From a virus, in the IMG/VR virus record IMGVR_UViG_3300012929_000018, positions 1-64,000 of that record: 64,000 bases of DNA; one strand, written 5' to 3'. Shown one piece after another: positions 22,265 through 31,004 of the stretch. The notes under the pieces were generated by a model. The model searched no databases, was not told the origin of the DNA, and saw nothing but the letters and a program-made list of their open reading frames with translations. The position numbers were made by a program, and so were the translations under genes. Position 1 is the stretch's first letter, and every line of letters begins with the position of its first letter.

Positions 22265-24861
22265 AGAAACAGCTTTATCCTGAGCAGGTAGCGCACGCGG
22301 GCCTGCTGGCAAAATCCATTGAGCGCAATAACCATGCTCTCGACGGAAGCTCAACCGGCTGCGGCAAGACCTTGATCGCTTGCTCATTGCTCGCGCAATA
22401 CAAACGCCCCGCGCTGGTAGTCGGCATGAAAAGCACCCTGCCTATGTGGGAGCAGGAAGTCAGGCAAACTTTAATCGACGCGAAGGTGAAGCCAAAAGAC
22501 TGGCCCAAAGTTGGCGTCATCAATTATGAGAAGCTTCGCCGCGGCAGCGCGCAGTGGGGCGATTGGATCCGCAAGGGGCAGTGGCAGTGGAACCTGCCGA
22601 AAGATACCATCATCGTGTGGGATGAATTCCAAAACTGTCAGGGAATGAACACCCTCAATTCCAAAATGATGATCGCAGCGAAACCCTACACGAATATCCT
22701 GCTATCCGCCACCGGCGCCGAGGATCCGACAGATATGCGTGCCAGCGGCTACATCCTTGGCCTGCATGGGTTACGCGACTATTGGCAGTGGTGCCGTAAA
22801 AATGGGTGCAACCCGAACCAATGGGGCGGGCTCGAGTTTGAGGGCGGCGACGAGATAATGGACCGCATTCACAAATACATTTTCCCCAACCACGGCAGCC
22901 GCCTCACGCTCGAAGACATGAAGGCGCACTTCACCGAGACCCAAATTGTTACCACTCCGCTGAACTTCGGCGAGGAGATTGAACAGATTTACGAGGAGAT
23001 GGCGAAGGAAATCGCCAAACTCGAAGAGATTATGACCAGCGACTCCGATCACCCGGCGGCGCAAGCCCTGATCGAGAAGCTGCGCGCGCGGCAGCGGGTG
23101 GAGTTTTTGAAGGTCCCGACCATGATCGAAATGGCTGGCGACCTAATCAAAGAGGGGCGCAGCGTGGTGATTTTCGTCAATTTCCAAGAATCTATCAATG
23201 CCATTCGCGAGCGGTTCCCCGGCTCGTTGGAAATCAGTGGCCGCGTGACCGGGCAGCCACGGCAGGACGCGATCGCTGCGTTCCAAGAGAACCGGTGCAA
23301 GTTGCTCGTCTGCAATTCTCAGGCCGGGGGCGTCAGCCTAAGCCTACACGACTTGGATGGTAACCATCCACGCACCGCGATCATATCGCCCGACTGGAAC
23401 TCCAAACGTATTCTACAAGTGCTGGGCCGCGTGCACCGCGCCGGAGGCAAGTCGAACACCCAGCAGCACGTTTTGTTCGCCGCTGGCACCGTCGAGGTTC
23501 AGGTGGAGAAAGCTGTGCGCCGCGGGATGGAGCGCATCGGAATCTTCAATGACGGGTTGAAAAACGATTACGGAGATGGAAATCCTGTTATTATTGCACC
23601 ACCGGCGCCGAAAATTATTATTCCGGTTCCGACCACAACCCCCAACATTGGCTTGTCAGAAAAAGTGATATGTTTTTCCGACAATTCTATTGCATTTAAT
23701 CAGCCTTTACGCGACAATAAACCCACAATGACGGATGAGAAACCAGTGCCCGCGGAGTCTCTCGAAGAGCCAGCACACGCCGAGTTCAGCCCCTCAAGTC
23801 TCTCGATGTTCGAGAAGTGCCCCGGCTGGCGCAACCGAAACGAAACCACTCCCCAATCGGAAGCGGGCACCCGCATCCACAAGGCGTTAGAGAAGAACGA
23901 TATTGAGTCTCTACCGAATGACGAGGAGAAAGCTGTCGCCCAGTCATGCCAAGATTTTATGGATTCCCTCATCGCGGAGCGCGGAGTTCCAGACACAGAC
24001 CATCGCGAAGTTCGCCTCTATATCGACCTTGGCGCTGAGCTAAAAACTTTCGGAACCTGCGATCGACTTATGACGTGGGGCAAACTCGGTATCCTAACGG
24101 ACTACAAATCGGGCTACCGACTAGTCGCCGACGCCGAGGAGAATGCGCAGGGATGGTCTTACATCATCGGCACCTTCCAGCGGCCGGATATGGCTCACTT
24201 GGAAGAAGTCATCATTTACTTTCTTATTCCCAACCGCGACGAGATTTCGAGCGCAGTGTTCAAGCGCAGCCAACTCCCGGCGATGCAGCTTCGGTTGAAC
24301 ACCATCGTTCGCCGCGCCATGGCCGACAACGAATCGCAATACAACCCGCAGCCTGAGTTATGCGAGTATTGCGCCAGACAGGAGACTTGCCCGGCTCTCG
24401 CGTTGAAGGCTCTCATGATTTCCAAGCACATTGCAGCAGGGCTGCCTGTGCCAGCAAACGCCAGTGTGTCGAAAGACCGTCCGGCGGACATTCCGCAGTT
24501 GCTCCGGCTCGCGCCTCTCATGGAAGCGTGGGCGACGGGCGTGCGCAAAGAGGCGCTCAGACTGCAGATGGAAGAAGGCGTAGACGTTCGTGGGTTCAAA
24601 CGTATCGAACGCTCCAACCCTCGTTCCGTCAACTCTGTAATCGGCACATGGAAGGTTATCAAAAACAAAGGCGTCAGCCTTGAAGATTTTTTGGACGCTT
24701 GCGGCAGCGTAAGCATCCCCAGTTTAGAAGAACTTGTCGCGTCACTAGCGGTGCGCGGTCAAAAAGGACCTGCAGCCAAGCAGTTCATCAACGACCTGCG
24801 CACCGCGGATATTCTCAATGAAGGTGGAAAATCGTTCTACCTGAAAGAGCAGAAAAAGTAA
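22261..24861 (+). CDS. SNF2-like helicase fused to Cas4-like nuclease
   Basis: An 866-residue protein joining two machines. Residues 1-440 form a two-lobe SF2 helicase: GSSTGCGKT (Walker A, 29-37), WDEFQN (motif II, 120-125), LLSATG (motif III), then SQAGGVSLSL and LQVLGRVHRAG (motifs V and VI). From about residue 515 comes a PD-(D/E)XK domain of the Cas4/RecB type: FSPSSLSMFEKCPGW, HKALE, GTCDR, GILTDYKSG and the Cys group CEYCARQETC, with the early Cys likely completing an iron-sulphur site. Residues 440-510 are a Pro-rich linker. It would unwind and trim DNA ends in replication or recombination. A methionine at residue 490 could start a separate nuclease, though no ribosome site is seen there. 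Confidence 0.82.
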   Translation: MKKQLYPEQVAHAGLLAKSIERNNHALDGSSTGCGKTLIACSLLAQYKRPALVVGMKSTLPMWEQEVRQTLIDAKVKPKDWPKVGVINYEKLRRGSAQWGDWIRKGQWQWNLPKDTIIVWDEFQNCQGMNTLNSKMMIAAKPYTNILLSATGAEDPTDMRASGYILGLHGLRDYWQWCRKNGCNPNQWGGLEFEGGDEIMDRIHKYIFPNHGSRLTLEDMKAHFTETQIVTTPLNFGEEIEQIYEEMAKEIAKLEEIMTSDSDHPAAQALIEKLRARQRVEFLKVPTMIEMAGDLIKEGRSVVIFVNFQESINAIRERFPGSLEISGRVTGQPRQDAIAAFQENRCKLLVCNSQAGGVSLSLHDLDGNHPRTAIISPDWNSKRILQVLGRVHRAGGKSNTQQHVLFAAGTVEVQVEKAVRRGMERIGIFNDGLKNDYGDGNPVIIAPPAPKIIIPVPTTTPNIGLSEKVICFSDNSIAFNQPLRDNKPTMTDEKPVPAESLEEPAHAEFSPSSLSMFEKCPGWRNRNETTPQSEAGTRIHKALEKNDIESLPNDEEKAVAQSCQDFMDSLIAERGVPDTDHREVRLYIDLGAELKTFGTCDRLMTWGKLGILTDYKSGYRLVADAEENAQGWSYIIGTFQRPDMAHLEEVIIYFLIPNRDEISSAVFKRSQLPAMQLRLNTIVRRAMADNESQYNPQPELCEYCARQETCPALALKALMISKHIAAGLPVPANASVSKDRPADIPQLLRLAPLMEAWATGVRKEALRLQMEEGVDVRGFKRIERSNPRSVNSVIGTWKVIKNKGVSLEDFLDACGSVSIPSLEELVASLAVRGQKGPAAKQFINDLRTADILNEGGKSFYLKEQKK

Positions 24862-24902
24862 CCCAAACCAAATAGAGAAAGGTAATGAAAACCAAATAAG
24901 AT

Positions 24903-25709
24903 ATGGCAACCACATCATTCAAACCCAGAGTAGCAAAAGCAGACCCGGCCCCTCAGGCCGAACCCGCGTCCGTGGACAACGGCGGTCTTACCCGCGTGAG
25001 CGAGGAGACCACAGATAGCAAAGCAGTCGCAGTCCGTGAGGACCGCGCACCGGCTTTAGCTAATGGCGATCAAGCTTTCGCCGGAGCATGGGATCGAGAC
25101 GACATTCGCTTGCCACGAATCAACCTCGTCCACAAAACCTCAGATAACGAACTGATCAAAAAGTTCGGCATCGGCGGTTTCTGCTTCAACAAGGAAGTGA
25201 AACTCAGCGACGGTGAAGCGCCAGGCATCACGGTTGTAGCAGTTCGCGCAGCCAAGGATTATGTCCAAAAACTGCCATACGGCTCTCCGGAAATGCCAGC
25301 GGTATTCAAGAACGCTGACGAAGTCGAAGCCAATGGCGGCTCTTTGAACTACAAAGACGCCGACAGCGGTAACTTCTTCGGCCCGCGCGCGCACATCCAA
25401 CTCCTGATCGCGGCTCCGGAAGGCGCCAGCGATGCGGACTTGGCGTTGTTCCCTTACGACTTCAATGGCAAGGCGTATGGCTTCGCGATCTTGACGGTAG
25501 CGTCGAGCGCATTCACGAGCGTCGGCAAAGAACTGGCGACCCTCTGCAACAACAATAAGGTCATGCGTAAAGGGATGCGTTACGGCGCCCTCGCACTGAC
25601 GAGTGAGATTCGCAAGAATGCGAAGAACTCGTGGCACATCCCGGTGATTAAGTTCACTGGCGAGAATGACGCGAAGCTCGTCGAGTTCATCGAAGGCTTA
25701 CTGGCCTAA
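24903..25709 (+). CDS. replication-module protein, possible ssDNA-binding
   Basis: A 268-residue protein. The first 65 residues are a low-complexity Pro/Ala/Glu region; the rest is a compact domain with RDDIRLPRINLVHKTS, GITVVAVRAAKDYVQKLP and HIPVIKFTGEN. I see no catalytic motif. It lies between the helicase-nuclease and the deoxynucleotide kinase, where phages often place single-stranded-DNA binding or recombination mediator proteins. That role is inference. Confidence 0.7.
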   Translation: MATTSFKPRVAKADPAPQAEPASVDNGGLTRVSEETTDSKAVAVREDRAPALANGDQAFAGAWDRDDIRLPRINLVHKTSDNELIKKFGIGGFCFNKEVKLSDGEAPGITVVAVRAAKDYVQKLPYGSPEMPAVFKNADEVEANGGSLNYKDADSGNFFGPRAHIQLLIAAPEGASDADLALFPYDFNGKAYGFAILTVASSAFTSVGKELATLCNNNKVMRKGMRYGALALTSEIRKNAKNSWHIPVIKFTGENDAKLVEFIEGLLA

Positions 25710-25749
25710 TTCAAACCCTGCGCCTGCACTGCGGGCGCAGTCTTGAATT
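25708..25749 (+). terminator. hairpin between replication genes
   Basis: Nested inverted repeats AATTCAA/TTGAATT and CTGCGCC/GGCGCAG fill the gap between two genes, ending directly at the next ATG. There is no T-run, so this may reduce expression of downstream genes or act on translation rather than stop transcription fully. Confidence 0.5.
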
Positions 25750-26001
25750 ATGAACATGTCCAAAAAGATCAATATCACAGGCGACTTCGTCGACTTCAAG
25801 AGAGTGTGGTCTGACGACGGCCAGAACCTTACCGCTGAAATCGGCGGCCAAACCACCAAAGGAACGTTCGTGAAGGTCAACGTCAAACTTAACTTCGATT
25901 GCTTGGCATACATCATGCCCGGCGTCAAAAAAGCATGGGAGACCGAGCGCGAAATCAGACAGGGCGCTATTCAGTCCATCGACAAAGCTCTAGGAATATG
26001 A
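25750..26001 (+). CDS. small protein, 83 aa
   Basis: A basic, mixed alpha/beta protein beginning MNMSKKINITGDFVDFKR, with a KVNVKLNFDCLAYIMPG core and a helical end. Its stop overlaps the kinase start (ATGA). It is preceded immediately by a hairpin and lacks a clear ribosome site. Function unknown. Confidence 0.6.
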   Translation: MNMSKKINITGDFVDFKRVWSDDGQNLTAEIGGQTTKGTFVKVNVKLNFDCLAYIMPGVKKAWETEREIRQGAIQSIDKALGI

Positions 26002-26537
26002 AACTAATCGGATTGGTAGGACGCAAGAGCGTCGGAAAAGACACGGCAGCCATGGTGCTCACGCAGCAGGGCTACCAGATTGCAAAGTTCGCGGGCGGGC
26101 TGAAAGCCATGATCGCGGGATACCTCGCATACATCGGCGTGCCGGAAGACGCTATTAAGGCGATCATTGAAGACTACCGGGTGAAGGAAACTCCAAGTGG
26201 CTACTTCGGCGGCAAAACTCCGCGCTATGTCATGCAGACCCTCGGCACCGAATGGGGCCGTGACCTAATCGCCCCGCAACTATGGGTGCAATCCTGCCTA
26301 TGGCACTGCGAAAGTCTTGGCAAAGCCGTCATTACAGACGTGAGGTTTCCCAACGAAGTTGCCGCGGTCAAAGAACAAGGCGGCACAGTAATACGCATTG
26401 TGCGTAACGCATCACGCGTAGACAACCACGCCTCAGAAAATTTTATAGATTCCCTTGCAGTTGATCACGAAATCAGCAACAATGGAACCATCGACGAGCT
26501 TCATCAGAAGCTTTTAACCATAGTGAAAGGACAATAA
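25998..26537 (+). CDS. deoxynucleoside monophosphate kinase
   Basis: A 179-residue P-loop kinase: GLVGRKSVGKDTAA near residues 5-18, then AKFAGGLKAM (substrate side), LGTEWGRDLI and VITDVRFPNEVAAVKEQGG, the DVR block of the T4 gp1-type family. It should phosphorylate deoxynucleotides for phage DNA synthesis. The start at 25998 overlaps the upstream TGA; the longer frame back to 25899 lies inside the upstream gene. Confidence 0.88.
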   Translation: MKLIGLVGRKSVGKDTAAMVLTQQGYQIAKFAGGLKAMIAGYLAYIGVPEDAIKAIIEDYRVKETPSGYFGGKTPRYVMQTLGTEWGRDLIAPQLWVQSCLWHCESLGKAVITDVRFPNEVAAVKEQGGTVIRIVRNASRVDNHASENFIDSLAVDHEISNNGTIDELHQKLLTIVKGQ

Positions 26538-26538
26538 C

Positions 26539-27048
26539 ATGGACGGAACAAATAAATATGACGACACAGCCAAAGGCGGATACTCCTACGCGGAGAAGCT
26601 TGAGGCAGTAGCGGCGGGCAATATGGCCCCCGAAGAAATCGGATTGGCAAGCGCCGAGGAAGCCCAGCTTCAAATAGTGCCGGACGAGAAAAAGAAACCG
26701 GTATTCGGAACGACAATGATGTTCCGCGCTGGTGTGGTTCCTCTGGAACTGCGCGCGTTTTGGGCAGAGCAGGAATACAAGCAGGAGCGTAAGATCGTTT
26801 CTGCCGACTCCACCTTCGACAAGGATGCGTGGATGAAAGAGCACGAGAATGAATTTCCAATTCAAGGCGATCTGATCTGCGGACAGGCCGCGGCCAAGTT
26901 TTCTCGAAATTTCAAAGACCCGATTCTCGGAATGTGCCAGATGCTCCGCGTAGCAGCGGACATGTTGGAAATGAAATATACGGAAACCGACGCGCCACAA
27001 ACGCCCGCAACCGAACAGCAAAATGAATCACCGGCTCAAACTCAGTAG
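26539..27048 (+). CDS. replication-module protein, 169 aa
   Basis: An acidic, helical protein with a YAEKLEAVAAGNMAPEEIG start, a VPLELRAFWAEQEYKQERK core and a Gln/Thr-rich end. It begins 1 nt after the kinase stop. Family unknown to me. Confidence 0.65.
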   Translation: MDGTNKYDDTAKGGYSYAEKLEAVAAGNMAPEEIGLASAEEAQLQIVPDEKKKPVFGTTMMFRAGVVPLELRAFWAEQEYKQERKIVSADSTFDKDAWMKEHENEFPIQGDLICGQAAAKFSRNFKDPILGMCQMLRVAADMLEMKYTETDAPQTPATEQQNESPAQTQ

Positions 27049-27208
27049 TCGTAAACGCGACCGGACATTCTACACACCGAAGAAAGCCGCCCCAAACTCG
27101 GGGTTGACCGATCGGTATGGCAGAATCTACGTCACTGAGGCATCGGGCGCGATTCGCCTGATTAAAGATATTCTAACTGGCCCCGACGATCCGCGTCGGC
27201 GCAACTAA
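27023..27208 (+). CDS. small basic protein, 61 aa
   Basis: The start overlaps the previous gene in another frame. The second half, GLTDRYGRIYVTEASGAIRLI, matches GITDSYGKQYIRMSDGSLRKL in the 57-residue product of 42274-42447, suggesting a small duplicated family with a common fold. Function unknown. Confidence 0.6.
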   Translation: MNHRLKLSSRKRDRTFYTPKKAAPNSGLTDRYGRIYVTEASGAIRLIKDILTGPDDPRRRN

Positions 27209-27211
27209 TCT

Positions 27212-27330
27212 GGAATGCGCGCGAATGGTGTGCAGGCCGCAAGGCCCAGCGAGATGCTGCAACGGGTTCCTAGCTACGGTTTGCTGTCCGTGGCTTGTCT
27301 CATAGACCCTGTGAAACACGTGCGCATTCC
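27212..27330 (+). ncRNA. candidate structured RNA upstream of polA
   Basis: The 131-bp gap before polA is nearly filled by a segment able to fold as a closed structure. GGAATGCGC (27212-27220) pairs with GCGCATTCC (27322-27330); inside, GTGT/ACAC and CAGG/CCTG extend the stem. Two internal hairpins are exact: CAGC-GAGAT-GCTG (27247-27259) and AGCTACGG/CCGTGGCT with an 8-nt loop (27272-27295). A GGCC-GCAA-GGCC stem is a competing option. No reading frame explains the segment. A leader regulator of polA or a small phage RNA are both possible. Confidence 0.5.
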
Positions 27331-27339
27331 TTCACTTTT

Positions 27340-29211
27340 ATGAAAAATTATGCAATCGATTACGAAACGTTCTACTCCAAGGAGTATTCCATCAAGGACC
27401 TTGGAAACTGGGCTTACGTCCACCACCCTGAGTTCGACGCTTACATGTTGGCGGTCTCATGTGAAGAAGGAGACTGGGTGGGCAGGCCATCGGATTTCAA
27501 TTGGGAACTTCTCAGAGGCCAACGTGCAATCGCTCATAATGCCGGATTCGAACACGCAGTAACCACCCGGCTCATCGAGCTTGGAATTATCCCTTACGTG
27601 GAGTTCGGCGACTTCGTCGACACCGCGGACCTTGCGGCCTACCTCGGCTTTCCGCGCAGCTTAGCGTCCGCCGCCAAAGGATTGCTAGGCGTGGCCGTCG
27701 ATAAGACCACCCGCGCGACCATGTGCGGCCAAAAGTGGGATGAGATGACGCCCGACTTCCAAGCCGAAGTAACCGCTTACGCTGGGGAAGACTCCCACCT
27801 TGAGCTTCGGCTCTGGAATGAACACGGCCACCGCTGGCCGGAAAACGAACAACTAATTTCAAAACTCACTCGCGAGATGTGTTGGCGCGGGCTACCTATT
27901 AGCATACCGCGTATTGAGGAAGGTATTGGAATACTCAGCGCCGCGTTGAACCGCACCCGCGATCGCATCCCGTGGATGAAACCGACGGGCAATCCGAAGA
28001 TCGACAAGAAAAAGAGGCCAACCTCTCCCAAAGAGTTCAAAGCCGCCTGCCACAATGCAGGAATCGAGGCGCCTTCATCATTGGCGAAAACCAGTGAAGA
28101 ATTTGACGCATGGTTGAAAGAACATGGCGCGAACCTTCCGTGGGCCCGAGCGGTCGGCGAGATGCGCTCGCTCAACATGAAGTTGAAGAAACTCGAGACC
28201 ATGCGGACGCGCGCGAATGGCAGCATATTGCCATACTCGCTCAAATACTGTGGCGCCCATACTCTGCGCGACTCAGGTGACGCCGGTTTCAACCCGCAGA
28301 ACCTGGACCGATTGCCGATGTTCATTACGACCGAGAAGATCGTGACGGACGACACCGAGATTAAAGATTTCATGGTCATGCGCAAAGCAAATCAGATGCC
28401 CGCGGACGTGGGTGTGATCGACATGCGCGGCATGCTCGAAGCGCCAGAAGGAAAGATCTTCGGCGTCGTCGATTTGTCAGCGATTGAACCGTGCGTCATC
28501 GTTACCCTCGCAGGCGACTATGCGATGGTCGCGATGCTCAAGGCCGGAATGGACCCGTATGAGGCGCAGGCGCGCGCAGACGGCGAGTTCGGTGGCGAGG
28601 GCACTCTCAAAGATTTCGACAAGGAAAACGGCACCCAACTTCGCCAATATAACAAGGTCAAAGTCCTTGGTTGCGGATACGGCGCTGGGCCTGAGAAGGT
28701 GCAGTTTATTGCAAAGACAATGGTCGGGCTCGATTTGGAGTTCAACGTCGTTGCGGCACTGGTCTCCAAATTTCGCTCGCGCGAGTTCATCCCGAACTTG
28801 TGGAAGCGGCTCGAATGGGATATGCGCCAATCCACCGGCGGCGATTATCAGATGGTTTTGCCAAGTGGCAGGGCTATGCTCTACCGCGACGTTAAGACGT
28901 GCGGGGGAATCACGGCGGTCATTCCGCGCAACGGCGTATTCATGCGCCTCGGATTCTGGGGCGGAACGCTAGCAGAGAACGCGACGCAGGCGGCAGCACG
29001 CGACGTATTCATGGATCGAGTGATCGCCGTGAATGCCGAGAACTACGACATTCGCCTCCGAGTGCATGACGAAATCGTCACACTACTCGACGAGGAAGTG
29101 GCCGAATCAGATTTGAAAGTCATCACAAACATCATGGGAACCTCCCCGGCTTGGTGGCCTGAGCTACCGGTGCGCGCGGAAGGTCACCTCTGCAAGATTT
29201 ACCACAAATGA
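27340..29211 (+). CDS. family A DNA polymerase with 3'-5' exonuclease
   Basis: A 623-residue replicative polymerase from the ATG at 27340. The proofreading domain is intact: AIDYET (Asp 7, Glu 9), HNAGFE (66-71) and YAGED (147-151). The polymerase domain has motif A DLSAIEPC (378-385), motif B RQYNKVKVLGCGYG (435-448) and motif C RVHDEIV (574-580, with catalytic HDE). Motif A departs from the usual DFSAIEAR: the Arg is Cys and a Pro is inserted after Glu. No 5'-3' nuclease domain is fused. It lies directly after the candidate RNA. Confidence 0.92.
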   Translation: MKNYAIDYETFYSKEYSIKDLGNWAYVHHPEFDAYMLAVSCEEGDWVGRPSDFNWELLRGQRAIAHNAGFEHAVTTRLIELGIIPYVEFGDFVDTADLAAYLGFPRSLASAAKGLLGVAVDKTTRATMCGQKWDEMTPDFQAEVTAYAGEDSHLELRLWNEHGHRWPENEQLISKLTREMCWRGLPISIPRIEEGIGILSAALNRTRDRIPWMKPTGNPKIDKKKRPTSPKEFKAACHNAGIEAPSSLAKTSEEFDAWLKEHGANLPWARAVGEMRSLNMKLKKLETMRTRANGSILPYSLKYCGAHTLRDSGDAGFNPQNLDRLPMFITTEKIVTDDTEIKDFMVMRKANQMPADVGVIDMRGMLEAPEGKIFGVVDLSAIEPCVIVTLAGDYAMVAMLKAGMDPYEAQARADGEFGGEGTLKDFDKENGTQLRQYNKVKVLGCGYGAGPEKVQFIAKTMVGLDLEFNVVAALVSKFRSREFIPNLWKRLEWDMRQSTGGDYQMVLPSGRAMLYRDVKTCGGITAVIPRNGVFMRLGFWGGTLAENATQAAARDVFMDRVIAVNAENYDIRLRVHDEIVTLLDEEVAESDLKVITNIMGTSPAWWPELPVRAEGHLCKIYHK

Positions 29212-29465
29212 TCTGTGACGTTATTAATGGCAGCTTCGAATTGGTCGGCGGAATCATGACTTGGTTCAACGTCCGGCGGCTGCTCAGAGACAAGAAGGTC
29301 CGCGGGGTCGACTGGCGCATCGCCGGATTCTGGTCCTCGTGGAGCATCTGGAACATCTTATACTACCCGCTGCTCAATCAGCCTATGTCGTGGTTGGCCG
29401 GGTTAGTGTTAGCAGTTGGAAACTTGGCGTGGCTTGGCCTCGCCTACATTTACAGAAACGCATAA
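29208..29465 (+). CDS. small membrane protein, 85 aa
   Basis: A widespread type of phage membrane protein with two to three membrane segments: VINGSFELVGGIMTWFNV, then a charged RRLLRDKKVRGVDWR loop, then two Trp/Tyr-rich segments. It overlaps the polA stop (ATGA). Its role is unknown. Confidence 0.7.
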   Translation: MICDVINGSFELVGGIMTWFNVRRLLRDKKVRGVDWRIAGFWSSWSIWNILYYPLLNQPMSWLAGLVLAVGNLAWLGLAYIYRNA

Positions 29466-29466
29466 T

Positions 29467-30099
29467 ATGATCGAACAACCTGATATTGAAAAACCTCAAG
29501 ACTACTTGAAAGACCGGATTCCGGAGCCGGTTCTCGGCGGGTGGTTCACAACCTATTCCGGCAAGAAGTGGTATATCCTTGAGCCACGTCCGGAAGATGT
29601 AAACATCAAAGACATTGCCCACGCGCTCTCGCTCATCTGCCGGTTTGGTGGGCATTCTCGAAATCACTACTCGGTAGGCGACCACTCAGTAATGTGCCGT
29701 ATTCGGGCAATCGAACTTTGGCCGACGGACTGGATGCTACAACTTCACATCCTTCTCCATGACGCCTCCGAAGCATACATCGGCGATATGGTTCGCCCGA
29801 TGAAGGAAACAATGCCTGCTTTCAACGCTCTCGAAGACAAAACTCAGACCGCGATCTATATCGGGCTTGGGTTGCCAAAACCGACTGACGCTGAATATAC
29901 TAAGATCAAGCGAGTCGACAACGAGCTTCTCATGGCCGAGCGCCGGGATATTATCAACAACGGCGGTCACGAATGGAACATTCCAGCCGAAGCATGGGAT
30001 TTTCCGATTGGGTCTATGACTCCTGAGCAGTCCGAAAGCGCCTTTCTAAAGATGTATGGATTCCTTCGCTGGGCAGTTGGCCAGTCCGCGTCTCGTTAG
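29467..30099 (+). CDS. HD-domain phosphohydrolase
   Basis: A 210-residue YfbR-like hydrolase. It has the metal-binding His residues: RFGGHSRNHYSVGDHSV (early His), ILLHDASEAYIGD (HD dyad near residues 98-99) and RVDNELLMAERRD (late Asp). It should remove phosphate from nucleoside monophosphates and help balance nucleotide pools. The ATG at 29467 follows the previous stop by 1 nt. Confidence 0.83.
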   Translation: MIEQPDIEKPQDYLKDRIPEPVLGGWFTTYSGKKWYILEPRPEDVNIKDIAHALSLICRFGGHSRNHYSVGDHSVMCRIRAIELWPTDWMLQLHILLHDASEAYIGDMVRPMKETMPAFNALEDKTQTAIYIGLGLPKPTDAEYTKIKRVDNELLMAERRDIINNGGHEWNIPAEAWDFPIGSMTPEQSESAFLKMYGFLRWAVGQSASR

Positions 30100-30134
30100 C
30101 TCTAAGTAGTTAGCTCTGAGTCGTTAGCAATGAG
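30093..30134 (+). repeat. three 14-bp tandem repeats over a start codon
   Basis: Three copies of a 14-bp unit (tcGTTAGCTCTAAG, taGTTAGCTCTGAG, tcGTTAGCAATGAG) run from the end of the HD gene into the nuclease gene. The third copy supplies the nuclease start codon, so the repeat may affect its translation. Confidence 0.75.
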
Positions 30135-30702
30135 TCATCCACTTGAAGATCTATGGGGAGAGAGCGCGAGCACTATACTCGATGCCATTTACTCATCGGG
30201 TGGTTACACTCAGCGCAGCGTCCGTGGAGTATTAGGCGAGCATTTGTTTAAGCCAATCCTCGTCGCTACCATGCCCGAATGGATAGTTGCTAAGGGTGAC
30301 GGCAAAGGTGCAGTCGATTATAGTCTATCGCGTGGAGACGAAGAGCTTTTTATTCAGTGCAAGGTAATGCGATCCCAGAAGGGCAAGCCGTTGTATAAGG
30401 ATGGCTGCCCTGTCGTCGAATGCCAGAAAACCAACGGCAAGGTTAAAGGCACCCGCACATACAAGCAAGACCAGTTCGATATATTAGCCGTTAGTTTGTG
30501 GCCTATCTCGCAGAAGTGGGATGATTGGGCCTATTGCTGTGCATACCATTTAGAACGCCAACCCCGCCGAGCGCATGAAATTAAACCCATGCAGTCGATT
30601 GACCTGCCACATGGATTATGGTCGAAGGACCTTAGGGTTATAGTTAGCAGGGCTGCAGGGAAGCGGGCTGTCAGACAAACTCAGCGACTTTTCAAAATAT
30701 GA
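30130..30702 (+). CDS. PD-(D/E)XK endonuclease-like protein
   Basis: A 190-residue protein with the restriction-endonuclease-type active site: GEHLF near residue 36, VDYSL (Asp 63), and EELFIQCK with the Q-x-K end (residues 71-78), then YKQDQFDILAVSL, the usual hydrophobic strand of this family. It could be a resolvase-, repair- or host-DNA nuclease. The start lies inside a tandem repeat and no strong ribosome site is seen. Confidence 0.65.
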   Translation: MSHPLEDLWGESASTILDAIYSSGGYTQRSVRGVLGEHLFKPILVATMPEWIVAKGDGKGAVDYSLSRGDEELFIQCKVMRSQKGKPLYKDGCPVVECQKTNGKVKGTRTYKQDQFDILAVSLWPISQKWDDWAYCCAYHLERQPRRAHEIKPMQSIDLPHGLWSKDLRVIVSRAAGKRAVRQTQRLFKI

Positions 30703-31004
30703 CCAAAGCAACCGACCCAATCCTCCAAGGCATCCGCGACGAACTGGATTCGCTCGACGAACAAATTGTAAAGCTCCTCGTGAAGCGTCACGCGGTTGCG
30801 GCCAATTGTTTGAAGTGGAAGCACGACAACAACCTCCCGCTTCACGCGCCCGAGCGTGAGTGGAGAATCACTCAGCGTGCGATTAGACTTGCACATGAAC
30901 TGGATTTCCAGGAAGATGACTTCATTAGAGCGATTTACTGGCTGATGCTGGCGAATCCGTTCAAAAAATATTATGCCCACCACTACTGGGTCGAAACAGC
31001 ATGA
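30699..31004 (+). CDS. AroQ-type chorismate mutase-like protein
   Basis: A 101-residue all-helical protein with the AroQ plan. Arg 13, Arg 30, Lys 41, Arg 53 and Glu 54 keep the exact spacing of E. coli residues Arg 11, Arg 28, Lys 39, Arg 51 and Glu 52, which bind the dicarboxylate substrate. The C-terminal helix lacks the Gln 88 equivalent; Lys 90 or Tyr 91 falls there, so activity is uncertain. Chorismate mutase makes prephenate for Phe/Tyr synthesis; alternatively the fold could be reused. The start overlaps the nuclease stop (ATGA). Confidence 0.8.
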   Translation: MTKATDPILQGIRDELDSLDEQIVKLLVKRHAVAANCLKWKHDNNLPLHAPEREWRITQRAIRLAHELDFQEDDFIRAIYWLMLANPFKKYYAHHYWVETA

